Shown here: positions 1 to 9,482 of the stretch, piece after piece
How positions within the stretch are numbered: position 1 is the stretch's first letter
How the letters are laid out: every line of letters starts with the position of its first letter
Position numbers and translations under genes: made by a program
Notes under the pieces: generated by a model
Told to the model about the DNA's origin: nothing
Database searches by the model: none
The model's input: only the letters and a program-made list of their open reading frames with translations
Source: Colwellia sp. M166
GTDB lineage: Bacteria; Pseudomonadota; Gammaproteobacteria; Enterobacterales; Alteromonadaceae
Direction of reading: 5' to 3'
DNA length: 64,000 nt
NCBI RefSeq assembly: GCF_024585285.1
Contig: NZ_CP040755.1
Span: 2,914,001-2,978,000, forward strand

Positions 1-76
1 GCAAGTTAATCCGCTTTTATAGATACTTAGCGGCAATTATTCAGTAAATAGTTAAATAATAGCCTTAAGGTAAACC

Positions 77-1486
77 ATGAAGCCAAAAATGAAAATTATT
101 GCTAGCACTTGTTTAGCTGTATGTATGAGTGTTGGAAGTTTTTTTGTTGCCGCACAACAATTAAATGTTGAACAACAAGCACAATTAAATGAATTGAAAG
201 CTACTACGCTAAAATCTGACTTGTCTTATCAATTAATTGAATCATTAACCACAGAAGTAGGTCATCGCTTAATGGGCTCTGATGGCGATAAAAAATCGAT
301 TGTTTGGGCCGTTGATAAGATGAAAGCCTTAGGCTTTGATAAAGTTTGGACCGAGGAAGTTACCGGTAGCTATTGGTTACGTGGCGAAGCAAAAGCACGC
401 ATTATTGCACCATATCCGCATGACGTTGTGGTATTGGCACTAGGTGGTAGTATTGGTACTGAGCAAGCAGGTCTTACGGCAAATATTGCACACTTTGAAA
501 CTTTTGCGGATTTAAAAGCGGCAAAAGATAATAGCTTGCACGGAAAAATTGCTTTTGTTTCTTATCAGATGGAACGCCATATTGATGGTAAAGGCTATGG
601 TCCTGCCGTAGGCACACGGGTTAATGGTGCTGTTGTTGCGGCACAAAAAGGCGCGTCGGCATTGGTAATGCGCTCGGTGGGTACAGATAATAATCGTACC
701 GCTCACACTGGAGTGATGCGTTATGATGATAAGGTACAAAAAATTCCTGCTGCAACTTTATCTAACCCAGACGCTGACTTATTAGTTAATCAACTTAAGC
801 GTGGTGGTGAGGTAAGTATGTACTTGCAGATGACGGCTAGAACGGACACTGAGGTGTTGGCAACATCAGCGAATGTTATTGGAGAGTTTACGGGTAGTGA
901 ATTACCTGAAGAAATTGTTGCTTTAGGTGCCCATCTAGACAGTTGGGATGTGGGTACGGGGGCACTAGATGACGGTTTAGGTATCGGTATGGTTATGGCG
1001 GCCGCACATTATATTGGCCAATTACCTAAACGTCCAAAACGTACCATTCGTGTGATCTTATTTGCGGCTGAAGAAGTTGGCTTATTAGGGGCCAAGCAGT
1101 ATGTCAAAGTACATAAAGATAATATGCCTGCACATGTTATTGGTGCTGAGTGGGATTTTGGTATTGGTCGTATTTATAAAATGACTCCAGGTGTTGGCGC
1201 ACAGTCGTTAAATGCCGTGCGCGAATTAGCACAATATTTAGCTCCTCTGGGTGTCGCCCTTTCGCCTGATAACAATGCGAAAGGACAATCAGATATGAGT
1301 GCGCTGAGCAATGAAGGTATGCCAAGCATTAAATTTTCACCTGACGGTGCTAACTATTTTGATTATCATCACACGGAAAATGATACTTTGGACAAAGTTG
1401 AACCAGAAGCACTGAAAGTAAATACGGCTATTTATGCTATGTATGCTTACTTTGCAGCACAAGTTCAGGTCGACTTTAGAAAGTAG
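77..1486 (+). CDS. Secreted M28-family metallopeptidase (carboxypeptidase Q-like)
   Basis: 469 aa, probably a periplasmic or secreted zinc exopeptidase. A signal peptide covers about the first 26 residues, with a basic start, a hydrophobic core and an AA-QQ junction. A PA-like insert fills the middle. The M28 metal ligands are visible: H286-x-D288 in GAHLDSW, D298-D299 in GALDDG, the E332-E333 pair in FAAEEVGLLG, an acidic residue in GAEWD, and a late HHTENDT motif. The order fits the dinuclear zinc PGCP/carboxypeptidase Q branch. The start is an ATG with AAGG 7-8 bases upstream. The gene stands alone. Substrate is unknown; small dipeptides are usual for the family. Confidence 0.85.
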   Translation: MKPKMKIIASTCLAVCMSVGSFFVAAQQLNVEQQAQLNELKATTLKSDLSYQLIESLTTEVGHRLMGSDGDKKSIVWAVDKMKALGFDKVWTEEVTGSYWLRGEAKARIIAPYPHDVVVLALGGSIGTEQAGLTANIAHFETFADLKAAKDNSLHGKIAFVSYQMERHIDGKGYGPAVGTRVNGAVVAAQKGASALVMRSVGTDNNRTAHTGVMRYDDKVQKIPAATLSNPDADLLVNQLKRGGEVSMYLQMTARTDTEVLATSANVIGEFTGSELPEEIVALGAHLDSWDVGTGALDDGLGIGMVMAAAHYIGQLPKRPKRTIRVILFAAEEVGLLGAKQYVKVHKDNMPAHVIGAEWDFGIGRIYKMTPGVGAQSLNAVRELAQYLAPLGVALSPDNNAKGQSDMSALSNEGMPSIKFSPDGANYFDYHHTENDTLDKVEPEALKVNTAIYAMYAYFAAQVQVDFRK

Positions 1487-1501
1487 CAGCGTACCGTGCT
1501 T

Positions 1502-1566
1502 TATACCCATACCAGCTCAAGATGAGGGTTCAGCTGAATCTCGGCTTTTGACGTGGCATGGGTATA
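1502..1566. repeat. Imperfect palindromic element between two convergent genes
   Basis: The arms TATACCCATACCA (1502-1514) and TGGCATGGGTATA (1554-1566) are inverted repeats with one mismatch. Pairing continues imperfectly inward, giving a long imperfect hairpin of 65 bases. There is no T-tract like that of a standard terminator. It lies between the M28 gene and the HD-GYP gene, which converge. It could be a dispersed palindromic repeat or act as a transcript-end structure. No second copy was seen in this window. Confidence 0.6.
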
Positions 1567-1639
1567 TATTAAGAAACTAAGTTTGAACATTAACACTGAA
1601 TGATAAATAATTTTGTTGTCTGATGGACTGTGCTCGTGA

Positions 1640-2809
1640 TTAACCTTCCAATAAGAGAAACTCGATAATTCGATTCATATCTAAATTGAACTCTTTAGCC
1701 TTAACGCCTCGTATAATAAAATCCGCTTCTTTCGCTAAATTAATATCTTTTGCCATAATATATCGTTGTTTTTCAATGCTATAAAAACAACGCACCTTTG
1801 GGTTGATAGGATCATCTTGATTGCGACTTTCAACTATTGCCAAGCGGTGTGAGTTCAGTTCTACTAAGGTACCGACCGGATATACACCTAAACACTTGAT
1901 AAACAAATCAACTAGTCTTGGCATAAGTTTGCCCTGAAAGGCTAGCTCTCTTAAAATGCTAAATGCCTTAATATGACTGTAGCTGTCCTTATAACAGCGA
2001 TCTGCGGTTAGCGCGTCAAAAACATCACAAATTGCAATCATGGCGCCATAATTTGAAATGTCAGTTTGTTTTAGGTTGAATGGATAGCCAGAGCCATCTA
2101 AGCGCTCGTGATGCACTGCGGCAACTTCCAAGCTCAGTGGTGAAATTTTTGGTATTGCTTTAATGATATCAATGGAATAATTTACATGCTGTTGAATGAG
2201 TCGATATTCTTCTGCTGTAAGCTTCCCAGCTTTATTAAGGATTTGATCGGGGATTTTGATTTTACCAACGTCATGCAAAAATGCGCCGATAGCAAGTTGT
2301 TGAATAATTTTCCGATCCATTTTTAAAAAGCGCGCAAAAACAGTCATTAATACCGAAACAGAAACGGAGTGCTCTAGTAAATATTCATTTTTATTACGAA
2401 TGTTAATGACGCAAACTAATGCGTCAGGGTTTTTGAATATTGCTGCGATAGTTTGCTTTGTGGCATCGATGATGGGGCCAATATCTATTGTCCGACCGTA
2501 TTTTACATCGAGAAATACTTGCTGTTGAAGCTTTTTAGCTTCATTAAAAAGCTTTTTAGCTTTAGTGACTTCAAGGATCACCGGCCCTGATTGCTTATGT
2601 AGCTCGGGGATGGGAACACTGAGTGCATCATCAATGGTTTTGGTGCTGTCAATTAACAGCGATATAACCCCTTTAGCTTTTAGATTGCTAATAACGGTGT
2701 GGTTTTTAATATGACCAGCGCGAGTTAAGTTATAAGTCCCGTGTTGTTCGACAATATCGACAACAAAGTGACCTTTTTTTAAGTCGCTAATACTGATTTT
2801 TATGATCAT
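1640..2809 (-). CDS. HD-GYP domain c-di-GMP phosphodiesterase with N-terminal DUF3391
   Basis: 389 aa, predicted cytosolic. Residues 1 to about 130 resemble the DUF3391 domain that often precedes HD-GYP. The HD-GYP domain has HDVGK at 179-183 and HHERLDGSGYP at 233-243, so the metal-binding and signature residues are intact and hydrolysis of c-di-GMP is likely. A C-terminal tail of about 70 residues follows. It lies 94 bases downstream of a diguanylate cyclase on the same strand, so the two may be one transcript with opposing activities. No clear Shine-Dalgarno sequence precedes the ATG. The signal sensed is unknown. Confidence 0.9.
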   Translation of the reverse strand: MIIKISISDLKKGHFVVDIVEQHGTYNLTRAGHIKNHTVISNLKAKGVISLLIDSTKTIDDALSVPIPELHKQSGPVILEVTKAKKLFNEAKKLQQQVFLDVKYGRTIDIGPIIDATKQTIAAIFKNPDALVCVINIRNKNEYLLEHSVSVSVLMTVFARFLKMDRKIIQQLAIGAFLHDVGKIKIPDQILNKAGKLTAEEYRLIQQHVNYSIDIIKAIPKISPLSLEVAAVHHERLDGSGYPFNLKQTDISNYGAMIAICDVFDALTADRCYKDSYSHIKAFSILRELAFQGKLMPRLVDLFIKCLGVYPVGTLVELNSHRLAIVESRNQDDPINPKVRCFYSIEKQRYIMAKDINLAKEADFIIRGVKAKEFNLDMNRIIEFLLLEG

Positions 2810-2903
2810 AATACGATTAGATAAACACCGTTAATAGTCGCTAGTGGTTAGGGGGTTCTATGCTTATAATCCAATATAGTGTATTTTGACTGCGCAAGTA
2901 TTT

Positions 2904-3926
2904 TTATAGTTTAAATACCATACCATTACTGGCTTTTTTATTGGCGTACAAACGCTTATCAGCGGCTCTTAATAGTTCATCCATGGTTTGCTTGCCGTCG
3001 CTTTCTGCTGCACCACAGCTAATACTGATCGGTAAACGAATATCTTGATATCGCATAGGATTGCTATTAAAAAATTGACATAAACGCTCACCGGCTTGTT
3101 CCGCCTCGGGTAGGGTTTGGCTTGCAAGCACCACAACGAATTCATCGCCAGCATAACGAAAGCATTTATCATTTTCTCGTACTAACTCTTGTAACTGACT
3201 GGCTACATAGGTAAGCACTTTGTCTCCACAGCCATGGCCATAAGTATCATTAATAGCTTTGAATTTATTGCAATCAATAAATAGTACTGAAAAGGGCACG
3301 CCATAACGGCGTTGACGGATCAGCTCTTCACCTAAGCAAACTTCCATTAATCGTCTATTAGCTGCACCGGTTAAGCGATCATAATGCGCCATGTATTGAA
3401 GCTGTTCTCGGATCAGCACATTGGATAAACAAAGACTAACTTTGACGGCGAGTTGCTCTAAATGAAATGTGCCTAGCTTATGGTGAAAACGAGCCGATGC
3501 TTTGTCAGTAAATAATAAACTACCAAATAATTTACCTTCTAAGGATAATGGCGTCAAAGCGACAGATTTAGCATCAGCCAGTAATGCTGCCGGTATGATG
3601 TTATCGAGCTGCTTCAGTTGATTGCTGAGGAAGGGCTTTTTATTTGAATGTAATAGCGTTAATTTTTCTACAGAAATTTGTTTGGTGTATTTTTTATGCC
3701 AATGAGATTGTAAGTTACCGTTGATTAAATAACTTAATGGGGTTGGCTCGGCCAGTAAGAGTGAAATGCTGGATAATTGAAATTTTACTTGAATTAAGTC
3801 TAATAAACGTTGCAACAGCTCTTCACTTGATTGACAAGCTAAAATTTCTGTTTCAATTTCAAATAATTTACGCGCAATATCTTCGTTTGCTTTTGAATTT
3901 TCAATTAATTGCTGAATGTGTGACAT
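2904..3926 (-). CDS. Diguanylate cyclase with N-terminal GAF-like domain
   Basis: 340 aa, cytosolic, with no membrane segment. Residues about 20-165 look like a GAF sensor. The GGDEF domain follows from about residue 175 (YDRLTGAANRR). The catalytic motif is AGDEF (259-263), a variant found in active cyclases. A product-inhibition I-site, RxxD (REND), sits exactly five residues before it, which supports an active, feedback-inhibited enzyme. AAGG lies about 9 bases upstream of the ATG. It is the first gene of a possible two-gene unit with the HD-GYP phosphodiesterase. Confidence 0.9.
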   Translation of the reverse strand: MSHIQQLIENSKANEDIARKLFEIETEILACQSSEELLQRLLDLIQVKFQLSSISLLLAEPTPLSYLINGNLQSHWHKKYTKQISVEKLTLLHSNKKPFLSNQLKQLDNIIPAALLADAKSVALTPLSLEGKLFGSLLFTDKASARFHHKLGTFHLEQLAVKVSLCLSNVLIREQLQYMAHYDRLTGAANRRLMEVCLGEELIRQRRYGVPFSVLFIDCNKFKAINDTYGHGCGDKVLTYVASQLQELVRENDKCFRYAGDEFVVVLASQTLPEAEQAGERLCQFFNSNPMRYQDIRLPISISCGAAESDGKQTMDELLRAADKRLYANKKASNGMVFKL

Positions 3927-4127
3927 TTAACACGCCTTACTGCTCAAGTCTTCGCCATTGTTATATTTTATTCTAGCGAGTGCAAGTGATATGTTTAAGC
4001 ACGCTTTTTTACTTTCAACTCGATAATAATACGCTAAATTAGCAAACTATTTTATTTGATTGGTATTATATTTGCATAGGATTTAGTTGTTAGATCTTTA
4101 TAACAGCCTATGCCAATAAATTAGCAT

Positions 4128-4155
4128 TAAAGTTATTGTGCTAGCTTGACGATAT
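4128..4155 (+). promoter_or_regulatory. Candidate sigma-28 (FliA) promoter for motX
   Basis: TAAAG at 4128-4132 and GACGATAT at 4148-4155 resemble the flagellar sigma-28 consensus (TAAA, 15 bases, GCCGATAA). The spacing here is 16, one base more than ideal. The -10 element ends 45 bases before the motX ATG. Late flagellar control of motX is known in vibrios. The match is by eye. Confidence 0.5.
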
Positions 4156-4200
4156 AACCTATAGCGCCATTATAATTACACTCAAATGCAAAGAGGCATT

Positions 4201-4818
4201 ATGCAACGAATACTTATCACCATTTTATTTACAATAATTCATGTTGTTAGCGTTTCAGCTGCAGAATTGACCGCGGTACAAATCTACAGTGATAACGTAT
4301 TACTGGATCTCATTAAAGAGAATAAGCACTTAAGCCAAGTGGTTATTGATGATTGCCAATTGGTACAAGATATTGAAGCCCGTGCTGTTAAATCTCAAAT
4401 GCCTTCTTATCAATTTCTTTGGGGTGATATGCTTGCTTATGGCGTTTGTGTGAAAAAAGATGTGCCCTTGGGGCTACATTATATGCAAGCTTCTGCCGAT
4501 CAGGGCTTGTCTGAAGCGTTAGAACAGCTGGGGCGTTATTACCATGTTGGTAAATTTGTTCAGGCGGATATTAATCAAGCGATTCTATTTTTAAAAGAAT
4601 CAGCGGCCTTAAACAATTTAAAAGCACAACTGAGATTAGCGAACATTTATTTATCCGGCGATGGTAGCCCGTTAGATTTTCCACAACTGTACGTACAGTT
4701 GCATCAATCAGTGACTGATGATAAAAAAAACCATAAAGTTATTACTTCAAAGCTAAGTAAATTGGCCGAAAAAATGCCTGAACGGGTAGTTAATGCCGCT
4801 AAAAGCGGAAAATATTAG
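4201..4818 (+). CDS. motX: Sodium-type polar flagellar stator protein MotX
   Basis: 205 aa, with a signal peptide ending near SVSA-A, so periplasmic. The text matches Vibrio and Shewanella MotX closely in recall: AVQIYS near the N terminus, DDCQLVQDIEARA, then Sel1-like helical repeats (GDMLAYGVCVKKD, ALEQLGRYYH, AQLRLANIYLSGDG). MotX forms the T-ring with MotY and is needed to place the Na+-driven PomAB stator. An in-frame ATG at 4186 would add five residues. The ATG at 4201 is preferred because AAGAGG lies just before it, at 4191-4196. A sigma-28-like promoter lies upstream. The location beside rnr is typical. motY and pomAB are not in the window. Confidence 0.9.
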   Translation: MQRILITILFTIIHVVSVSAAELTAVQIYSDNVLLDLIKENKHLSQVVIDDCQLVQDIEARAVKSQMPSYQFLWGDMLAYGVCVKKDVPLGLHYMQASADQGLSEALEQLGRYYHVGKFVQADINQAILFLKESAALNNLKAQLRLANIYLSGDGSPLDFPQLYVQLHQSVTDDKKNHKVITSKLSKLAEKMPERVVNAAKSGKY

Positions 4819-4954
4819 CCAGTTAACTTGCTTGGCCTATAAGCTGAACTGACTCGCATCGCTTGTTAATATCATTATCTCACTGCATTTTTAAGTAGGT
4901 TGGGTATGGCGTTGATCTAAGATATACTAAACAAAAAACCATTATAGAATAAAA

Positions 4955-7387
4955 GTGACCGAAAAAGACCCACACCAACAGCGAGAAGCTGACAAATACG
5001 ATAAGCCCGTAGCAAGCCGTGAATTGCTATTGTCGTTGATCGAAAAATCAAACATCCCACCCACCTTTAAGTCTATTGTTAAGCAATTACAATATACTGA
5101 TGAAGATATGTTGGTTGGTGTAAAACACCGCTTACGCGCTATGGAAAATAGTGGTCAAATTGTTTTTAATAAATTTAAACAATATGCCATTGCTAACCGT
5201 CGAGATGTTTTAACCGGGAAAGTGATTGGTCATAGAGACGGTTTTGGTTTTTTTGCTCCGGATAATGGTGATAAAGATTTCTATATTTCTTCTTACGAAA
5301 TGAAGCGCGTGATTCACGGTGACATTGTTGAAGCAATATTAATTGATCGCACTGACCGTAAAGGTCGCAAAGAAGTTAAAATATTGGATGTGATTGTGCC
5401 GCGTAAAGCCGGTGTGGTTGGGCGTTTTTACGTTGACCATCATATCGCCTGTGTTGTACCAGATGATGCTCGTATTCAGCAAGATATTCTCATCCAACCA
5501 GATAAAAAATTAGCTGCTCGTCATGGTCAAGTCGTGGTGGTTAATGTTATTCAAAGGCCAACAAAACGTTCAAATGCGGTAGGCGAAGTCATTGAAGTAC
5601 TTGGTGAGCATATGGCACCGGGCATGGAAATTGAAATAGCCTTGCGCGAGCATGATCTTCCTTATCAGTTTTCCCCTGAGGTGATTGCCGAAGTTAGTGG
5701 TATTGCTGATGAAGTTGAAGAGTCGGCAAAAGCGCCAAGAATTGATCTGCGAGATTTACCGTTAGTTACTATTGATGGCGAAGATGCTCGTGACTTTGAT
5801 GATGCGGTATATTGTCGACCTAATGCTACGGGTGGTTGGACGTTATGGGTTGCTATCGCCGATGTCAGTTATTATGTTCGGAATAAAACAGCATTAGATG
5901 ATGAAGCGATTGCTCGTGGCAATTCGGTTTACTTTCCTAGTCAAGTTATTCCAATGCTACCGGAAAAACTCTCCAATGGACTTTGTTCGTTAAATCCTGA
6001 TGTTGATCGTCTTTGCATGGTTTGTGAAATGACCATCAGTGCAGCGGGCGAGCTATCTGACGCTAAGTTTTATCCGTCAGTGATGCGCTCTAAAGCTCGC
6101 TTTACCTATAGTAAGGTTGCGACTATTTTAGGCGTAAATCCTGAACAAAAAGATGAAGACTATCGTACTGAGTTACGCACACAGTACCAAGCATTAGTGC
6201 CTGATTTAGAAAATCTCAATAAAATGTATCAAGTGCTAACGGCGGCTCGTACTAAGCGCGGCGCGATTGCCTTTGAAACGACTGAATCTCAATTTTTGTT
6301 TAACAGTAATCGAAAAATAGAATCTATTGTTGCTATGGTGCGTAACGACGCACATAAAATCATTGAAGAATGTATGATTTTAGCCAATGTTGCGACCGCA
6401 GAGTTTATTGAAAAACATAAAAAACCTGGCTTGTTCCGAGTGCATGATAAACCGAGTGAAGATAAATATAATAATTTTATCAGTTATGTAAATGAGTTAG
6501 GACTAGATTTATCTTCTATGGGTGAGCGTAAAGCTCAACCAGAGCCGAAAGATTATTGTCATATTTTAGAAAAAATTGCCGGACGTCCAGATTATGAACT
6601 GATCCAGACCATGCTTTTACGTTCAATGCGCCAAGCGGTTTATCAAAGTGATAATATCGGTCATTTTGGTCTTGCCTTACCGTCTTATAGTCACTTTACT
6701 TCACCGATACGTCGTTACCCTGATTTAGTGGTTCACCGTGTTATTAAAGCTATTTTAGATGAGCAAGCGCAAAATGAAGCTAATGCCGGCGGGCATTGTT
6801 ACACACCCGAAGCCGTTATTGAGCTGGGTGAACATTGCTCGATGACAGAGCGCCGTGCGGATGATGCTACTCGAGATGTCTCTGATTGGCTAAAATGCGA
6901 ATACATGCAGGATCATATTGGCGACACGTTTACTGGCGTAATTTCAACGGTAACTAATTTTGGTTTATTTGTCCGTTTAGCTGATTTGCATATTGAAGGC
7001 TTAGTGCATATTACCTCGTTAGGACATGACTATTATCACTTTGATGATGTCCGGATGTGCTTGTCTGGAGAGAATACCGGCGCTAAATATCGTATTGGCG
7101 ATACCGTGGAAGTACAAGTAGCAGCAGTTAACCTTGATGAGAAAAAAATTGATTTATCATTGGCCGGTGAAAATGCTGTACTTAAACGCGCTAAGCCACT
7201 AAAAAAAGGCAAAAGTTCAGATAAGCATAAACGTGGCAAACATGTGGATGGTAAATCAACAATAACAAGTGATAAAACTAAAATCGCCAAACCTGGTGCT
7301 AAAGCAAGTGCGAAAACTAGCACTAAAGCGAGCAAAAAGAAGGCGAGAAAAAAGCGTCCAGGTAAGAATGCGCGTAAAGCAACTTAG
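4955..7387 (+). CDS. rnr: Ribonuclease R (3'-5' exoribonuclease)
   Basis: 810 aa; degrades structured RNA and takes part in rRNA, tmRNA and cold-stress RNA turnover. The GTG start is supported by the N terminus (DPHQQREADKYDKP), which aligns with E. coli RNase R. Order: helix-turn-helix region, two cold-shock domains, RNB domain with catalytic D274, D280, D282 and D283 in DGEDARDFDDAV, then an S1 domain from about residue 655. A Lys-rich tail follows from about 745, rich in KAS/KTS repeats and usual in this family. The Shine-Dalgarno sequence is weak. It is followed by a strong hairpin before rlmB. Confidence 0.97.
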   Translation: MTEKDPHQQREADKYDKPVASRELLLSLIEKSNIPPTFKSIVKQLQYTDEDMLVGVKHRLRAMENSGQIVFNKFKQYAIANRRDVLTGKVIGHRDGFGFFAPDNGDKDFYISSYEMKRVIHGDIVEAILIDRTDRKGRKEVKILDVIVPRKAGVVGRFYVDHHIACVVPDDARIQQDILIQPDKKLAARHGQVVVVNVIQRPTKRSNAVGEVIEVLGEHMAPGMEIEIALREHDLPYQFSPEVIAEVSGIADEVEESAKAPRIDLRDLPLVTIDGEDARDFDDAVYCRPNATGGWTLWVAIADVSYYVRNKTALDDEAIARGNSVYFPSQVIPMLPEKLSNGLCSLNPDVDRLCMVCEMTISAAGELSDAKFYPSVMRSKARFTYSKVATILGVNPEQKDEDYRTELRTQYQALVPDLENLNKMYQVLTAARTKRGAIAFETTESQFLFNSNRKIESIVAMVRNDAHKIIEECMILANVATAEFIEKHKKPGLFRVHDKPSEDKYNNFISYVNELGLDLSSMGERKAQPEPKDYCHILEKIAGRPDYELIQTMLLRSMRQAVYQSDNIGHFGLALPSYSHFTSPIRRYPDLVVHRVIKAILDEQAQNEANAGGHCYTPEAVIELGEHCSMTERRADDATRDVSDWLKCEYMQDHIGDTFTGVISTVTNFGLFVRLADLHIEGLVHITSLGHDYYHFDDVRMCLSGENTGAKYRIGDTVEVQVAAVNLDEKKIDLSLAGENAVLKRAKPLKKGKSSDKHKRGKHVDGKSTITSDKTKIAKPGAKASAKTSTKASKKKARKKRPGKNARKAT

Positions 7388-7424
7388 TAACCTACACAAA
7401 TGAAGCCAGTAAACCTACTTTGAC

Positions 7425-7461
7425 AAAACAGCTGTAAACAAAAACGTTACAGCTGTTTTAT
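7425..7461 (+). terminator. Strong hairpin between rnr and rlmB
   Basis: A perfect 13-bp inverted repeat (7425-7437 with 7447-7459, core ACAGCTGT) encloses a 9-base loop. It starts with an A-run and ends in TTTT, so it fits an intrinsic terminator working in either direction. It suggests that rlmB is at least partly uncoupled from rnr. Confidence 0.75.
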
Positions 7462-7494
7462 CAACTAACCGATTTAATAGAGAAAGAAAATTTT

Positions 7495-8253
7495 ATGGCA
7501 AAGCAAGAAGAGTTAGTTTTTGGCATTCATGCGGTAAAAGCCCTGATTGAAAGCGCACCGGAAAGGTTTATTGAGTTATGGCTATTAAAAGGTCGTGAAG
7601 ATGACCGTTTAATGCCGATCATTAATTTAGCTAAAAAATACGGTATTCCCGCCCAAATGGCGAACCGTAAAGTACTGGACGATAAAACTGACGGTGAGCA
7701 ACATCAAGGTGTTGTTGCACGCGTTAAACCAGGAAAAGCGTATACTGAAGCGGATCTGGATAGCATTCTTGCCGAAGCGGAAGGTAAAGGACAAGCACCA
7801 TTTTTATTGATTTTAGATGGTGTCACTGACCCACATAATTTAGGTGCTTGTTTGCGAAATGCCGATGCGGCGGGAGTACAAGCCATTATAGTGCCAAAAG
7901 ATAATGCTGCTCGCTTGACTGCAACTGTAAGAAAAGTTGCTGTGGGTGCAGCTGAAAGTGTACCTCTAGTACAAGTGACCAACTTATCGAGAACCATGAA
8001 AGCTTTACAGCAAATGGGGGTATGGATTATTGGTACAGCAGGTGAAACGGACAACTGTTTATACAATGAAAAACTCTCTGGACCAATGGCATTAGTAATG
8101 GGTGCTGAAGGTAAAGGTATGCGTCGCTTAACTCGCGAAAACTGCGATCAATTAGTTAAGTTACCTATGGCGGGTAGTGTTTCTAGTTTAAATGTTTCCG
8201 TGGCAACGGGCATTTGCTTATTTGAAATAGTACGCCAAAGGCTTAATGGTTAG
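7495..8253 (+). CDS. rlmB: 23S rRNA (guanosine-2251-2'-O)-methyltransferase RlmB
   Basis: 252 aa, SpoU/TrmH (SPOUT) class. The N-terminal L30e-like substrate domain ([12 protein letters not shown]) is followed by the knotted catalytic domain. Motif 1 is [14 protein letters not shown] near residue 116, motif 2 is [16 protein letters not shown] near 201, and motif 3 is [17 protein letters not shown] near 223. The enzyme methylates G2251 in the P-loop of 23S rRNA. The rnr-rlmB order is the usual gammaproteobacterial one. AGAAAG precedes the ATG. Confidence 0.97.
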   Translation: MAKQEELVFGIHAVKALIESAPERFIELWLLKGREDDRLMPIINLAKKYGIPAQMANRKVLDDKTDGEQHQGVVARVKPGKAYTEADLDSILAEAEGKGQAPFLLILDGVTDPHNLGACLRNADAAGVQAIIVPKDNAARLTATVRKVAVGAAESVPLVQVTNLSRTMKALQQMGVWIIGTAGETDNCLYNEKLSGPMALVMGAEGKGMRRLTRENCDQLVKLPMAGSVSSLNVSVATGICLFEIVRQRLNG

Positions 8254-8424
8254 AGTCCTTATGGCTAGCCTAGTAAGTTAGCTGAGCTCGATAGGATAAG
8301 TTGATTTTATGCGCAATATCAAGGTCGTACTTGTTACTTTTTGTTAAAGTAATTAAAAGATTACCATGCTCTATGAGCTATTGATTACATTTATAGGTAT
8401 TAAGCCACAACATAAGGGAATTTT

Positions 8425-9288
8425 ATGAGTAAGATACTTGTTATTGCAGACATGTTAACGCAAGAACCATTAGCCATTAAACGTGCCAGTCAGTTGGCAA
8501 GCGCTTACCAGTCAACATTACATATTGTTTATTTTTGCAATGAAGACGTTATAGGTGCTGTCGATAATGTGAAACAAATCAAAGATGATGTATTAGCTAA
8601 AATGTCGGAAAAAGCGGCTCAGCAATTAGCCGCTATTTTTTCCGTAAGTGAAACCTATAGCTATGAAGTTGTCTGGGCGTCCCGTATTCATAAATGGGTA
8701 GCTAACTACGTAGCAGAAGAGCAACCTAAACTGGTGTTTAAAACGGGTAATCGTTCAGAGTCATTATTTTATACCTCAACAGATTTATACTTATTGAGAG
8801 AATGCCAAGTACCTGTGTTAATTTCTGCCCCCGAGAAGTGGCGTAAATCATCAAATATTCTTGCTGCAATTGACTTAAGTACCACGAAAAAAGTTAAGCG
8901 GGAATTAAATACAAAAATTTTACAACAAGCTAAAATTTTAGCCGACGGTTTTAATGCTGAATTGCACGTCTGTTATACCGTTCCAACTTCAATACTACTT
9001 AAAGACTTAGGAGTGCAATACCCTGATGAAATGGAAAGGCATGCACAGAAAAAATTAGACGAAAAGATTAAAGCAATATGCTCACAGTACGATATTGAAC
9101 CATGTAACTTTCATATCAAAGCGGGTGAACCTGGTAAGGTTATCACTAGTATTGCTGCACAATCTAAGGCCGGCGTGGTTGTTATTGGTATGATTGGGCG
9201 TTCTGGTATTAGTGGTAAGGTGTTCGGTAATACCGCAGAAAAAACCTTATCGTTATTAAAAACCGATATTCTCGCATTAAATCCATAA
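8425..9288 (+). CDS. Tandem universal stress protein (UspE-like)
   Basis: 287 aa with two Usp domains in one chain, residues about 1-145 and 150-287. The second has the nucleotide-binding pattern GMIGRSGISGKVFGN followed by TAEK, close to the G-2x-G-9x-G-S/T consensus, so ATP binding is likely there. The first domain lacks the clear motif. This arrangement resembles UspE of enterobacteria. AAGG precedes the ATG. The gene has its own terminator and stands between rlmB and the rpsF operon. The physiological role cannot be read from sequence. Confidence 0.88.
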   Translation: MSKILVIADMLTQEPLAIKRASQLASAYQSTLHIVYFCNEDVIGAVDNVKQIKDDVLAKMSEKAAQQLAAIFSVSETYSYEVVWASRIHKWVANYVAEEQPKLVFKTGNRSESLFYTSTDLYLLRECQVPVLISAPEKWRKSSNILAAIDLSTTKKVKRELNTKILQQAKILADGFNAELHVCYTVPTSILLKDLGVQYPDEMERHAQKKLDEKIKAICSQYDIEPCNFHIKAGEPGKVITSIAAQSKAGVVVIGMIGRSGISGKVFGNTAEKTLSLLKTDILALNP

Positions 9289-9312
9289 TCAAAAGTTTGA
9301 TGAAATATAAAA

Positions 9313-9338
9313 TAGCTCGTATATCGGGCTACTTTTTA
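9313..9338 (+). terminator. Intrinsic terminator after the usp gene
   Basis: The stem TAGCTCG (9313-9319) pairs with CGGGCTA (9325-9331), with one G-T pair, around a 5-base loop. CTTTTT follows. Position and shape fit a rho-independent terminator. Confidence 0.7.
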
Positions 9339-9424
9339 TTAACGGCTATGTAGAAAGAGCGGTTAGTTTAATTTGATGTTTTTCAAGCAGTAAATATCAA
9401 TCACTGATAAAAACACGTTATTCC

Positions 9425-9460
9425 TTGCCTTTATTGTTCATTTTCCCTACACTACGCGTC
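9425..9460 (+). promoter_or_regulatory. Candidate promoter of rpsF-priB-rpsR-rplI
   Basis: TTGCCT (9425-9430), a 17-base spacer and TACACT (9448-9453) form a good sigma-70 promoter. The discriminator after the -10 is GC-rich (ACGCGTCC), which is typical of promoters under stringent (ppGpp/DksA) control of ribosomal operons. Transcription would start about 85 bases before rpsF, leaving room for the leader structure. Confidence 0.65.
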
Positions 9461-9482
9461 CTTAATTCAGCCTGAACTTTTG

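Noticed and set aside
8290..8330. FNR-like TTGAT...ATCAA pair upstream of the usp gene
   Set aside because: The half-sites are 12 bases apart rather than 4, so this does not fit the FNR consensus.
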